A stretch of DNA of 60,000 nt from Nematostella vectensis (Eukaryota; Cnidaria; Anthozoa; Actiniaria; Edwardsiidae). Shown here in pieces: positions 32,050 to 40,621 of this stretch. Position 1 is the first letter of the stretch; every line of letters begins with the position of its first letter. The notes under the pieces are model-generated. The model was not told the origin of the DNA and did not search any database. It saw only the letters and a program-made list of their open reading frames with translations. Made by a program: the position numbers and the translations under genes. The stretch covers positions 7,740,801 to 7,800,800 of the forward strand of contig NC_064044.1 in assembly GCF_932526225.1 (NCBI RefSeq), in the 5' to 3' direction.

Positions 32050-33315
32050 GAGTGGCGACCCGAAGCGGCTTGGGGTCCGAAGAGGTCGGGGAGCTTGGCT
32101 AGGCAGCCAAGCACTGCGCCGAGTCTGCCGTGCGATCTAGTGGCCGCGACCTCTGCAAAGATGTATCTAGCCGGCCAAGGAGGATCGGGGAAGACTGAGT
32201 GGGCGGTGAGCATGTTCCGCGGCCGCAACGTTGTGGTGCTCACCCCCGAGAACGACCTCACCCACGATCATCGCAACAACCCGCGCCTCGCGGTGAAGGC
32301 TCAAACCTACCACCACTACCTCTGCATACCAGCGGAGAAGCCGATAGAAGAGTGGAGACCTTCCGAGCTGGGGCACAAACTCGACCGTCTCGCAGAAGTA
32401 ATCATCATTGACGAGTGCTGTAAGGTACAGACTAAAGTGCTACGCGCCATCCTAGGGTATCTCGCCACGCGGCCGTGTCAAGTAGTGTGTTGTGGCGACT
32501 ATGGACAGGTCCCGCCCTGGGGAGATAAAAAGGGGCCTCACGATATGCTCAAGGAGTGGGCACAAGGGAACATCCGCTGGTTTGAGTCCGACTACCGCTG
32601 CCTGTGTGAAGACTGCGGAAAGGCGTACAGTACATGCGACTGCGGCTCTGCCGCGCCCTCCTCTAGGCTCCACGACATAAAGGGCCGATTTGGTGTCAGC
32701 CAGATTCCCAAGCTTGAGGTGTTTCGGGAGGAGTGGGTTGGGGTGGCGTTCGACGCGGCGATCGAGCAGGCCCACCCAAGCGATGTGTGGGTGTGCTCGA
32801 CCAACAAGATGGGGGCTCTTGTTCAGCAGCAATTGGTAGAGAATAACAGAAAAACTACCCCCGATTGCCAGCAACCATCCGCTTTGACCCCGATCCTAGC
32901 GTCGCGCATCGTTATCGCAAGCAAGGGCGGCCGGTGCCCGTGCCAGGCAAAAGGGGTGAGAAGGTCGACGCGTACAAAGGCACGGTAGTCGAGGTTCCTC
33001 TCGACGCGGTCCTTAACGGGTTCCCCCTCGAGTGGAAATACGCGGGCTGGGTGACAGTCCACCGGGTGCAGGGCTAGACTATCCAGACCCCAAGGCGTCT
33101 GTTTATCATAGACCACAGCTTAGAGGGCTGGATCACGAATGCTGTATACACCGGCATCTTCCGCGTGCGGCGCGCCGACCAGATAGTCCGCGTGATCCCC
33201 CCCGATAACACTCCCGGTGCCTTGGTTCCCACAGGACTGCAGGCTACGCCCAGTGAAGAGCTCATTAAAGCGCGAATCAAGCGATACGCTATAGACGACA
33301 GGCAAGCAAAAGGGT
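32050..33315 (+). pseudogene. SF1 helicase module, frameshifted and interrupted
   Basis: It continues in the polymerase frame directly after the TAA at 32047. Superfamily 1 motifs appear in order: Walker A GQGGSGKT (32173-32196), Walker B IIIDEC (32401-32418), motif III GDYGQVPPW (32494-32520), motif V VTVHRVQG (33051-33074), and a degenerate motif VI region with RVRRADQI near 33165. A Cys-rich insertion (CLCEDCGKAYSTCDCG, about 32600-32650) looks like a zinc ribbon within the helicase, which is unusual. Breaks: a frame change at the A-run near 32855 and a TAG at 33075-33077 right after motif V. Motif VI lacks the usual Ser-Arg pair. Likely role: unwinding during element replication, Pif1/RecD-like. 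Confidence 0.8.
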
Positions 33316-33546
33316 CGCACAAAGTACGCGGGACCGCACCACGTTCTGACGGTAGACCACGTACTCAGCATGATTGCTGACGCGGAAAAGAAGTGCACGC
33401 TCTGTGGCACTCAGCTTCTGCTTCAGGGGTACACCAAGAGTCATCCCCAATGCTTCAGTATCGACCGGCTGGACGACAGTCAGGGTCACTACAAGTGGAA
33501 TGTCAGACTCACGTGCCTCAGCTGCAATAGAAGGCACAAGCGCTGA
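33301..33546 (+). pseudogene. HNH endonuclease module at the end of the polymerase-helicase array
   Basis: Following a frame change near 33310, a frame runs through LTVDHVLSMIADAEKKCTLC, then SIDRLDDSQGH and NVRLTCLSCNRRH, to TGA at 33544-33546. The two CxxC pairs and the D-R-x-D ... N ... N-x-x-H order are those of a zinc-type HNH nuclease. No separate ATG is evident, and it follows the helicase end with no gap, so it was probably the C-terminal domain of the same polypeptide. The integrase gene converges on it from the other strand, with ends overlapping by roughly 55 bp. Confidence 0.75.
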
Positions 33547-34497
33547 TCACGCCAGCGCGGCGCTAGCGTCACGCTACCCAACTGCGAACGCGTGAAGCCG
33601 TGCTTAGCGTACGCCGTGTAATACAACACTGGCTGTCCGGGCTCCATGACCCTCTTTTGTATTTGGTATGCCTTGCTCGTCCACCACGGGTCCGTCGCTC
33701 GCCGTCGGCCCTTGTCCTGAAGGTCTTCCTCGTTTACAACGATGTACACCTCCGTTCCGACCTCTAAGGGGGCTTTTCGTCTTTGAGAGGCACGCGCCTC
33801 AGCTTTATGGCGTCTTTAGGCGCAAAGCCAGTCATGCAAATCTTCGTTGCGTTTATGTCCGAGATGACGATTGGCAAAGCAGTAACCCACTCGCGGTTCG
33901 TCTCGCCGGATGCAAGCTCCTATGATTACTGCGCACGAAACAGGCGCTGTGCCATCCAGAGATGGAAAGACTCGGCGAAAGCTTGGCTCCTGTGGTTCCC
34001 TGGCTCAGCCCGTCGGACCTTCACCCCTTGGTCTGTTAGGAGCTTTGTAATAGCACCCTTGGACTCCGTGCTGTCATCAACCATGAGGACTTTAGGTCAT
34101 GTGAGAGTACGCTCTGCATAGATGTCAGCGAGTTCGCGGGAGACGACGGCCGCGCTCTTAGTCCTCAGTGGGCGGGCGGCTTTATATCGAGAAGCAACGT
34201 CAACGACAGTCAGGGCATACTTGTACCCGCGGTCGGTTGGCAAGAATAGCAGGTCCGACTGGTGGATACGGTTTGGTATCTGCTCCGAGAAGTGGGCGTA
34301 GGTAGTCGGAGGAGGGGGTGTCTGTGTGTAGCCCCCGACGGGCTGCGAGCTTACCACTTGCGCACTCGATCTATGGAGGCTGAGCCCTTGGGAAGTTTGG
34401 CATGCAGAGCGGTCACTCCCTGGTAGCCACCTCTGGCGTAATATATAGGACGAAGGAACGCATCGAGTTCTTCGTCGGACATGCGCTTCGCCGCCAT
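33489..34497 (-). pseudogene. DDE integrase (retrovirus/Maverick type), multiply broken
   Basis: Reads right to left from an ATG at 34497-34495 (MAAKRMSDEELDAFLRPIYY). An N-terminal helical part with GGYQGVTALHAKLP precedes the core. Core motifs: SDLLFLPTDRGYKYALTVVD (first Asp and central strand), a second Asp in VDD near 34080, and the catalytic Glu in AFAESFHLW about 34 residues later. The C-terminal part (TEVYIVVNEEDLQ, RRRATDPWWTSKAYQI) resembles the SH3/chromo-like end of Maverick integrases. Breaks: frame change near 34350, TGA 34097-34099, TAA 33926-33928, TAG 33920-33922, then TAG 33764-33766 with another frame change. This enzyme would have inserted the element; it cannot function as it stands. 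Confidence 0.85.
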
Positions 34498-34541
34498 TAC
34501 GTGTCGGCAATAATGTATCGCGATACATTGCAACAGGTGTA

Positions 34542-34982
34542 TCAGTCTCCAACTGGCGGTTGCCGTCTGCTCGGGCAGTGCCGAGGTGGTCTTTCTGAGG
34601 CCGTTCTGCAATCATCTGCAATCATCTTATACGTTTTGCTGGGGATGTAGTAGTCGGACAGCTCAGGGGCCCGCATCGACTCCAGGGATTGTTCTGGCCG
34701 GGTCTGGTTGTAGAGTTTGAGCGAGTAGTCAGTGTCGGTGAAGTTTTGCTTTGCGGGGGACCCTCTCTCGCGACTTTGAGCTTGCCAATCGAGGATTTTT
34801 TGTCGCCGCTGTTGGTAGCGTCCATAGTCTTGTTGGTATTTCACTAGGGCCTTGTCGTGCCTCTCCTTCTCAGCTAAGGCAGGGCTCTCATCGTTCGACA
34901 GAAACTTTGCGGGGTAGTTGCCACCAACGAATGCAGTCGCGTTTAGGACGGCGCCGCCAACCAAAATCGCGATGGAGGACAT
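34542..34982 (-). CDS. Small protein with hydrophobic N-terminus and charged helix
   Basis: From ATG 34982-34980: MSSIAILVGGAVLNATAFVG looks like a signal anchor or membrane segment. A long charged, probably coiled-coil stretch follows (EKERHDKALVKYQQDYGRYQ, QQRRQKILDWQAQS), and then an ELSDYYIPSKT motif. The reading beyond that motif (about 34645 down to the stop at 34542) is probably frame-shifted, because it overlaps the integrase start region. I recall this arrangement from cnidarian element proteins of unknown function. A minor membrane or virion protein is possible. It is next to the paired inverted repeats. Confidence 0.65.
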   Translation of the reverse strand: MSSIAILVGGAVLNATAFVGGNYPAKFLSNDESPALAEKERHDKALVKYQQDYGRYQQRRQKILDWQAQSRERGSPAKQNFTDTDYSLKLYNQTRPEQSLESMRAPELSDYYIPSKTYKMIADDCRTASERPPRHCPSRRQPPVGD

Positions 34983-34992
34983 CGGGTAGTGT

Positions 34993-35105
34993 GTGTACGT
35001 TTCACGTGCGCACACTTCACGTGCTGTGTGTACGCAAGTGAAACGTACACGAGTCTAATACATGGCATACACATGTAGTAGTGTGCCACATTACACTACT
35101 ACATG
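34993..35105. promoter_or_regulatory. Two adjacent strong inverted repeats
   Basis: First: GTGTACGTTTCAC (34993-35005) and its exact complement GTGAAACGTACAC (35038-35050) around a 32-bp loop that itself contains CACGTGC words. Second: CATGTAGTAGTGT (35072-35084) and ACACTACTACATG (35093-35105) around 8 bp; this overlaps the stop codon of the gene on the right. They sit between two leftward genes. Possible roles are 3'-end hairpin, replication or packaging signal, or operator. Confidence 0.8.
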
Positions 35106-35322
35106 GGCAGTATCTTCTGGTCCTCAAGGTAACTCTTCAAAGCGACAGCACCTGCAACGACGGCAGTCATTTTTGCGTAGTTCATGGCGTTCGCGGAGGG
35201 GTCTTTGGTGAAGTCCTCGCGAAAGACCTTGCGCCCAACCCAGCCGATACCGGCGACGAGGCCGGTTATGACTGCGGCGTCGGTGATGGTCTTTTAATCT
35301 TGCTCTGCTGCGTCGTCGACAT
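35099..35322 (-). pseudogene. Small membrane-like protein, one frameshift
   Basis: ATG at 35322-35320 (MSTTQQSKIK), then a frame change at the A-run near 35293, then DAAVITGLVAGIGWVGRKVF, DPSANAMNYAKMTAVVAGAV and LEDQKILPM to TAG at 35101-35099. About 74 codons with two hydrophobic segments. Conserved-looking small proteins like this are recalled from related cnidarian elements; function unknown. The longer plus-strand open frame over the same bases is only its shadow. Confidence 0.6.
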
Positions 35323-35375
35323 TGCGGTGCACGGACGTGCGGATATGGGTGGGGCCCTCGTGTCTAACTGTCTGC

Positions 35376-35990
35376 TTACTCCATGGATAACAGCCGAGAT
35401 TTGCATTGTCCGGGAGCGCGAAGCGCTGCCGCCGAAACTGCAAGCGGTCGATCCTTGGTCTGCTGTGCGGCCGCCAGCAGCGGCCTTGCGGGCGGAGTCA
35501 CGCCGTCGTCACCTTCAGTAGCAAGTGGATCGGTAGCTCGCTGGTTAACAGCTAGTGTACGAGTGAACGCAGCAGCTAGCTCCCGCCTACGTGTGTAGAG
35601 GCCGATAAATGACACAAGAAGACCAGCCACCCCGATAACCGAGCTAGCCGACCAAGCAGAGTTGCTTTCCGGGACTGGTGTGTGTATGCCTTCGGCGCGC
35701 AAGCCCTCGCGTCCCTGCGGCTCGCTAGCGACCGGCGACTCAACGTGTTGCACGACACGAAGTGTCTCTTTCTTCGTTCTGTTAATTCGGTTCCACTTTG
35801 CCAAGCGCCTTCCGGCTTCGACTTGTCCAGGGTGTTTAGGCCGGGTCGCGGGTGGTTCGGGGCTCGTGATTCTCTCCGCCAACGCCGAAGGCGTACGTGC
35901 AGGTTCATGAGCAGCTTGTTTGTCAGGTTCCGCTGACCCGTTTGCCGTTCCGGCAGGCTGGGCACTAGTACTTCCTTGAGGTTCCTCCAT
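35376..35990 (-). CDS. Pro/Ala-rich protein with one TM segment
   Basis: From ATG 35990-35988 (MEEPQGSTSAQPAG), a low-complexity Pro/Ala/Glu-rich N-terminus, then a basic motif VEAGRRLAKWNRINRTKK, then a hydrophobic segment SVIGVAGLLVSFIGLYTRRR near residue 130 and a basic tail. Open to TAG/TGA at 35376-35378. A small single-pass membrane or virion-associated protein is likely. A 19-bp hairpin lies directly at its 5' end (35995-36013). Beyond the TM segment the frame may have drifted. Confidence 0.6.
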   Translation of the reverse strand: MEEPQGSTSAQPAGTANGSAEPDKQAAHEPARTPSALAERITSPEPPATRPKHPGQVEAGRRLAKWNRINRTKKETLRVVQHVESPVASEPQGREGLRAEGIHTPVPESNSAWSASSVIGVAGLLVSFIGLYTRRRELAAAFTRTLAVNQRATDPLATEGDDGVTPPARPLLAAAQQTKDRPLAVSAAALRAPGQCKSRLLSME

Positions 35991-35994
35991 TTGT

Positions 35995-36147
35995 GTTGAC
36001 ACGCGGTGTCAACTACTTGGTTGCTGAAGAAGTGGCAAGCTTTCAAATGAACGTCTGCTCTGGGATGGCAGACTCGCCACTGTGCGTTTGCGAGCAAACC
36101 ACTGGTGAGTCCGCGGCTGCTACCTCGTGTTGACACCGCGTGTCAGC
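35995..36147. promoter_or_regulatory. Repeated GTTGACAC-GTGTCAAC hairpin
   Basis: GTTGACAC-GCG-GTGTCAAC at 35995-36013 is a perfect 8-bp stem with a 3-base loop just upstream of the 35990 start. GTTGACAC-CGC-GTGTCAGC at 36129-36147 is almost the same, with the loop complemented, inside the 3' part of the upstream gene. The size and spacing suit a dimeric protein-binding site. Confidence 0.6.
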
Positions 36148-36637
36148 GCTTGCCGTCCCGGCGGTGTTCACATGACGTGCTATGTGTAACGCCCCGACGG
36201 CTAAAGCCATCAAACGACCGCAGCGTAGAGACAGGCTTCCGCACAATGTGCGGAGCTCGTTGTTGATGATGTAGTCGGACACTAGGTCACTGTGAAGATC
36301 GACCACACTGTCTATCGGCAGCGCCAAGCCTACTAGCTTGGTCGTAAGCTTCAGAAAGCTGTCTGCCAGGGCGTCTGTAGTCCGGCTGGCTAGAGCGGTC
36401 TCGTATCGCCTCTCGTACTTCCTCACCTCCTCGGCGCTCATTCTTCAGGGCCTTGCCTACCATTTCTCTCGACTTCCCCGAGGCTACGAGAATCGCGAGT
36501 TTTTCCCTCGCGTCTGCTACCTCAGTTTGCTGACCTCCGGTTGCCTCTCCGGCAGGATGCGTCGAGCAGTCCAACGACTCGACGGCCGGGAGGCCTGCGG
36601 CGCCCCCACGACTCTTAAAGTATTCGTCGTTCATCAT
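36043..36637 (-). pseudogene. Uncharacterised element protein, one frameshift
   Basis: N-terminal part in one frame from ATG 36637-36635 (MMNDEYFKSRGGAAGLPAVE), through AREKLAILVASGKSREMVGK. Near 36440 the sense reading moves to the next frame: AEEVRKYERRYETALASRTT, LADSFLKLTTKLVGLALPID, LVSDYIINNELRTLCGSLSL, and a hydrophobic ALAVGALHIARHV before a degenerate tail to the stop at 36043. Mostly helical, with one or two hydrophobic segments. The same pattern is recalled from cnidarian element proteins of unknown role. Confidence 0.6.
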
Positions 36638-36726
36638 GCGACCCCTCCCCGCGTCGTGGCAAAGGTGCAACACGTGTGATCAATGCGTTATGCCCTAGGG
36701 CGTACGTGGGCGGTGGTTTACTGCGC

Positions 36727-37329
36727 TTACCGTTCAACTAGGGCGATGGTATAAGGGTGACGCAAGCAAAACTCTAACTTCGAGAACTTTTTCGTCTTGA
36801 AGGCCTTCATGTACTCTTTCATCTTCTCTTCTGAGAGCTCCGCGCCGTAGTCATGCAGGATAGCTTTCATGTCCGCCTTGCTCGGGGTATAGAAGACCAC
36901 CAAGGCCGCGATGTTCTCGCGGAACGGCTTCGTGATGCTGGTGAGCTGCTGCGTGATCACCCACACGCTAATACCCACGTGGCGCGCGCTGAACGCCAAG
37001 TTGACGAGCTGGTCAGAGCGCCTCTTTACGTCTTTCGAGGCCGCACAGTCGTCGAGTATGATTAGGGTATTACTGCCTTCGAAGAGAGCGGAGACAAACC
37101 TCAGCAGTATGTCGATCTGACCCGCCTCAGGTGCGATGACAAACAGACGATTGTCGCCCTCGCCGAAGCCATCGTATGTTTTGTTGTAGACAAAGGTAGG
37201 GCATATGAGTATGATGTAGTCAAACTTGCCCCGGAAAAGGCCGCGCAGCCGGTCCACTATGAATTGGGTCTTCCCGCATGACGTCGGGCCCACGATGAGA
37301 GCGTTCAATGGGATGTTTTTCGGGTCCAT
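36727..37329 (-). CDS. Packaging ATPase (A32/FtsK-HerA type)
   Basis: ATG at 37329-37327 (MDPKNIPLNALIVGPTSCGK). Walker A GPTSCGKT at residues 14-21, a central strand KFDYIILICPTF, Walker B LIILDDCAA near residue 90, and a sensor Gln region WVITQQLTSITKPFREN. About 200 codons, uninterrupted to the stop at 36727, which matches the short A32-like genome-packaging ATPases of Polintons and large DNA viruses. This is the best-preserved diagnostic gene of the element. The same frame is open a little upstream with a TTG; the ATG was chosen because the conserved core begins right after it. It would drive DNA into preformed capsids. Confidence 0.88.
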   Translation of the reverse strand: MDPKNIPLNALIVGPTSCGKTQFIVDRLRGLFRGKFDYIILICPTFVYNKTYDGFGEGDNRLFVIAPEAGQIDILLRFVSALFEGSNTLIILDDCAASKDVKRRSDQLVNLAFSARHVGISVWVITQQLTSITKPFRENIAALVVFYTPSKADMKAILHDYGAELSEEKMKEYMKAFKTKKFSKLEFCLRHPYTIALVER

Positions 37330-37378
37330 ACCGCGCTGCCGCTGCGCTTCGCGCAGAAACAAGTTTCGGCGTCTGTGC

Positions 37379-37982
37379 TCAGTATTGTATGGATTCTAGC
37401 TGTCCGTTCATAAGGTTCATTTGGGCGTCGGCCACCACAAAAACTCGACAGTTTACCGTACCCGTGCCGCTCGCCGTGCGTTTTATCTCGAGGTGCACAC
37501 CGTCGCGGGTGTTGACCATTCGTAGACCACCCCCATGGATAGCACTGTCGTCCGTCGTTCAAAGGTCGATTCACAGAGCAAACTTGTTATCGCCATAGAA
37601 CGACTCGGGGCCGACCGCCGGGGCGGCAGGTGCTCCGCTGTGCCCCCCCGGGGAGGGGCGGACGGACCGCCTTTTCGCCTCCCTCCAGAAATCCGTGGGG
37701 CGCAGCCCCTGGCTGAAGACCTTGTTTGGCATGCCGTCGATTGTAACGCGAACGCTCTTGATGTCGGGGTGCACGGCCTGAGATTGAGAGATCGAGACCG
37801 ACCCTCGAGGGGCCAGGCACGAGCGTGACGCCTTCCGATTGCTTTGGGACCGCCACATATAGCGTCTCGCCTGGGGAGGCCGTCGACGGGTTGAGAGTGA
37901 CCCGGTGAACAGTTCTCTCGGCTTTCAACCCCAGAGGAGTTCTGGGTGTTCGTTGGGGGTCAAGTTTATCGCTGACTGACAT
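37379..37982 (-). pseudogene. Capsid-like protein remnant with internal loss
   Basis: Starts at ATG 37982-37980 (MSVSDKLDPQRTPRTPLGLK), then RVTLNPSTASPGETLYVAVP and VGLDLSISG. Around 37790 the frame changes to HPDIKSVRVTIDGMPNKVFS and on to ESFYGDNKFAL, with stops at 37571-37573 and about 37559, then IHGGGLRMVNTRDGVHLEIK and VFVVADAQMNLMNGQLESIQ to TGA at 37381-37379. Only about 200 codons remain between a clear N-terminus and a clear C-terminus, small for a jelly-roll major capsid protein, so the middle has probably been deleted. The beta-rich, Gly-poor ends and the position beside the packaging ATPase support a capsid role. This is inferred, not shown. Confidence 0.5.
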
Positions 37983-38096
37983 TACGTATATCATATATCG
38001 TATACGTATGTATACATAAAGTACGAAGCCGCGTGGCTATGATGCGGACTGTTAGACATGTCTAATATAGCATAGCACGAGTTATGCGCACGCATC
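37983..38096. promoter_or_regulatory. Divergent intergenic region with 14-bp palindrome
   Basis: The only AT-rich gap in the element, between the leftward capsid-like gene and the rightward 38097 gene, so probably a two-way promoter. It contains alternating purine-pyrimidine ACGTATATCATATATCGTAT and the perfect palindrome TTAGACATGTCTAA (38052-38065). The inner AGACATGTCT fits the p53-family half-site RRRCWWGYYY; one half-site alone is weak evidence. Confidence 0.55.
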
Positions 38097-39059
38097 ATGG
38101 GTGACGTTGACGTTGACATTGACAATACCTTGCCGGATGCGTCCGCCGATCGCGGGGCGGGGGACGACGAGACGACGCCCCTTATCCCGTTTGACCCCGA
38201 CGATGGGGAGTCGATCCCAATGACGAGCACGTCGTCGCGTATGTATGCTGCGCATAGCATGGCTACGCGAAGCGCAACGCAAACGACCGCTGAAACCTCG
38301 TTCATCACAGAGGGTGCAGCGGCAAGACTCGGTCGCCAGTCCATCAGGGAGGAATACCCAGACCTTAACTAGAATGATACGGTTCCAGTCAGACCGGAGG
38401 GGAAAGACGCTAATACAGGTTCGCAACCTCGACAAAGGAGGTTGGTCTATACCAAGACAGCTGTTCAATGAGGACAGGGGCGTTCGACAGGACGTTGCAA
38501 AGCTGAAAGGCTTCAAGCTGGCGATGGGGTCCGTGGCAGAGATAGACGCACCCAGGAGAACACAGAACGAGTCCAAGAGCTACAAGGGGTGGTAGCTACA
38601 GACAGGGAGACCATCGACGACCCTAACACGTCAGAGAGTCGCCGCCAAGAGGCTCGTGAGCGCAACGAGGAGAGGCTGTCCCAGATTGACGAACTACAAC
38701 GCGAAAACCGAGAGCTCGAGAAACAAAAGCCTCTAAAAGAGCGCATCAAAGCCATCTTAAAAAAGTACGGCTTTACCGTCACCGCTATCGGGTTGGCCGT
38801 AGCGACGACGATCGCGGCCATTGTGACGTCGCTCGGCAAGTCGCTCTCCTCCGTGGCCAGAGGGGTCGGTAACGGGCTTAAGGCTATCGGGAAAAAGCTA
38901 GGCGAGCTTCTCCCTGGGCTAGTAGGCAGCGTAACGAACTTCGTGCTTAAGGCTGCAGGATAAGCGGTGAAATTCCTTGGCGAAAATGCGTGGCTGCTTA
39001 TTCTAGCCGTAGCCGCGTTCTTGGTCCGTCGAATGCAAAGCAATCATCGGAACAAGTAA
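38097..39059 (+). pseudogene. Membrane/coiled-coil element protein with frameshifts and a stop
   Basis: Acidic N-terminus from ATG 38097 (MGDVDVDIDNTLPDASADRG) to EEYPDL; near 38365 the frame changes (FQSDRRGKTLIQVRNLDKGG), and near 38535 again. The last part has a charged coiled coil (ERNEERLSQIDELQRENREL), then hydrophobic YGFTVTAIGLAVATTIAAIV and a second hydrophobic stretch. A TAA at 38961-38963 is followed in the same frame by a further membrane segment (WLLILAVAAFLVRR) ending at TAA 39057-39059. The whole pattern recalls a recurrent cnidarian element protein; a virion membrane protein is possible. It ends 16 bp into the convergent gene on the other strand. Confidence 0.6.
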
Positions 39060-40570
39060 TACGCCGCGGCCACCGCGAGTGCCGACAACCCCGCCTTGAG
39101 GGCGGTGTGGTCACTTTTTTCGCCCGGTCCGGGTGCGCTTGCCGCCCCGGCGGCAGTCATGCTATGCGCAGCGTGCGTACGTGAAGAGGGGACAGAGGCC
39201 GCGCCCTCTGCGTGCACTTTTGCAGGGGCGGAAGCCTTGCTTCGCCGTCGGGACGGCACGCGGTCGATCCCAGGGTCAGTCACGTGTTGCACCCTAGGAT
39301 GCCCACCAGCCATGTTATGAGCATCGACTGGCTTTGTCTCAGTGTTGATCGCGTTTGCGCCGAGCGTCATGGAGTCTGTGGCTTTCTGCAGCTTATTGTT
39401 GTAGCCCACGACGCTTTGCGTGTTTATCACCAGATCGCTCGGCATCAGCCACACTCCTGGTGCGACCGCAAGATTCAGTCTCACCTTGGCCTCCTGCACG
39501 GCTAACTGGTACCTTTGCACGCTTTGAGCGATGTCGTTTTCTATGATCGCGTCTTCAAGCAGCTTCGTGACCTCCGCCTGCGCCTCCATGGCCGGCCCAC
39601 CGGCCACCGCGATAGAGGAACGGACGTTTACCTGCACGCCAAGCACTGTGTAGACGAACGCCTCGACCGAGCGATCGAGTCTTCCTAGCCCTGCTTTTGT
39701 CAGCCCCTCACCTTTGGGAGGCGCAAACCAGCTATATTGCACGCCCCCGTGGTAGTCGTTGCGTATGTAACCCACCTGCTTCCCACTATTGTACGTCCCA
39801 CCTTCGTCTCTAAACAGATTGAGGTGGCTTGGGTACTCGTCCGCCGCCGTGTCGTAGCCGCGGATCAAGTGCACGTTGCGATACCCCTCCCCCGGGTAGA
39901 ACACAAACACATCGCCTAGCCCGTGGTTCCGCCTACCTTTCCATCGGAAGTCCGGCTTACGCGGCAAACCGAACTCTATACATAGACGCTCGAAAGCGGC
40001 CTTCTTGTAGGGGTTACCTTTTTGCGGGAACGGGCTGTTGCCAGGCAGGGGGACGCCGAGGTCGTAGAGTATCCTCCGTGTAGTAAAGTAGACGTGAAAC
40101 CTTAGAAATCCCCTGATGACAGAGGGGAGCGTGGCGAAAGCGGGGTCGGTTAGGGACACCCCGCATCCAGCGGTTGCGCATCAGACCGCAAAGTTGAGTT
40201 GCTGTGGCCAGTACCCATAGGAAGGCTCCGATAGCCACCGGCGAGACTCCTTGGCGGACTTGTGCGTGACTACTGTCTCTTTGAATATGTCTCGGACCCT
40301 AGTCGTGAATGATTTGTCCTCAGCCATGTGTATCTCTAGCTGCGTGAGTAGTGGGGTGATGTCTGAGGCCGTGCTCTCCACGGGGGTCGCGGGCACGGCG
40401 TAGAGCAGCTTTTGTGCGAGGGTCGGAGACCTAGGGAAACCGATTTTTGCGCGTTTGACTTGTTCGACTATAGCGTGTTTGATATGTTCGGCTATAGAGG
40501 CTCCCGCCGCAACTGCCGCCTTCTTCGTCTCCTCCTCCTCCCTTCGGGGAATCGCCTCCTCGTTCAGCAT
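39044..40570 (-). pseudogene. Large structural-protein candidate, 508 codons with one in-frame TGA
   Basis: From ATG 40570-40568 (MLNEEAIPRREEEETKKAAV) a single frame runs to the stop at 39044, broken only by a TGA at 40183-40181. After the stop it reads LPSVIRGFLRFHVYFTTRRI, NPYKKAAFERLCIEFGLP, GRRNHGLGDVFVFYPGEGYR, VEAFVYTVLGVQVNVRSSIA and WLMPSDLVINTQSVVGYNNK, then a Pro/Ala-rich tail and a C-terminal hydrophobic segment. It is the longest non-replication protein in the element, so it is a major or minor virion component by inference; no fold could be recognised. Similar proteins are recalled from cnidarians and sponges. With a single lesion it is among the best-preserved genes. Confidence 0.65.
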
Positions 40571-40621
40571 CTGCCAGCCTTCCTAATCCATGCTTAGCCC
40601 TATTAAACACGAAGGCGGGCT

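Noticed and set aside
35081-35521. 146-codon plus-strand frame
   Set aside because: Antisense to the better-supported small membrane protein at 35099-35322 and the end of the 35376 gene.
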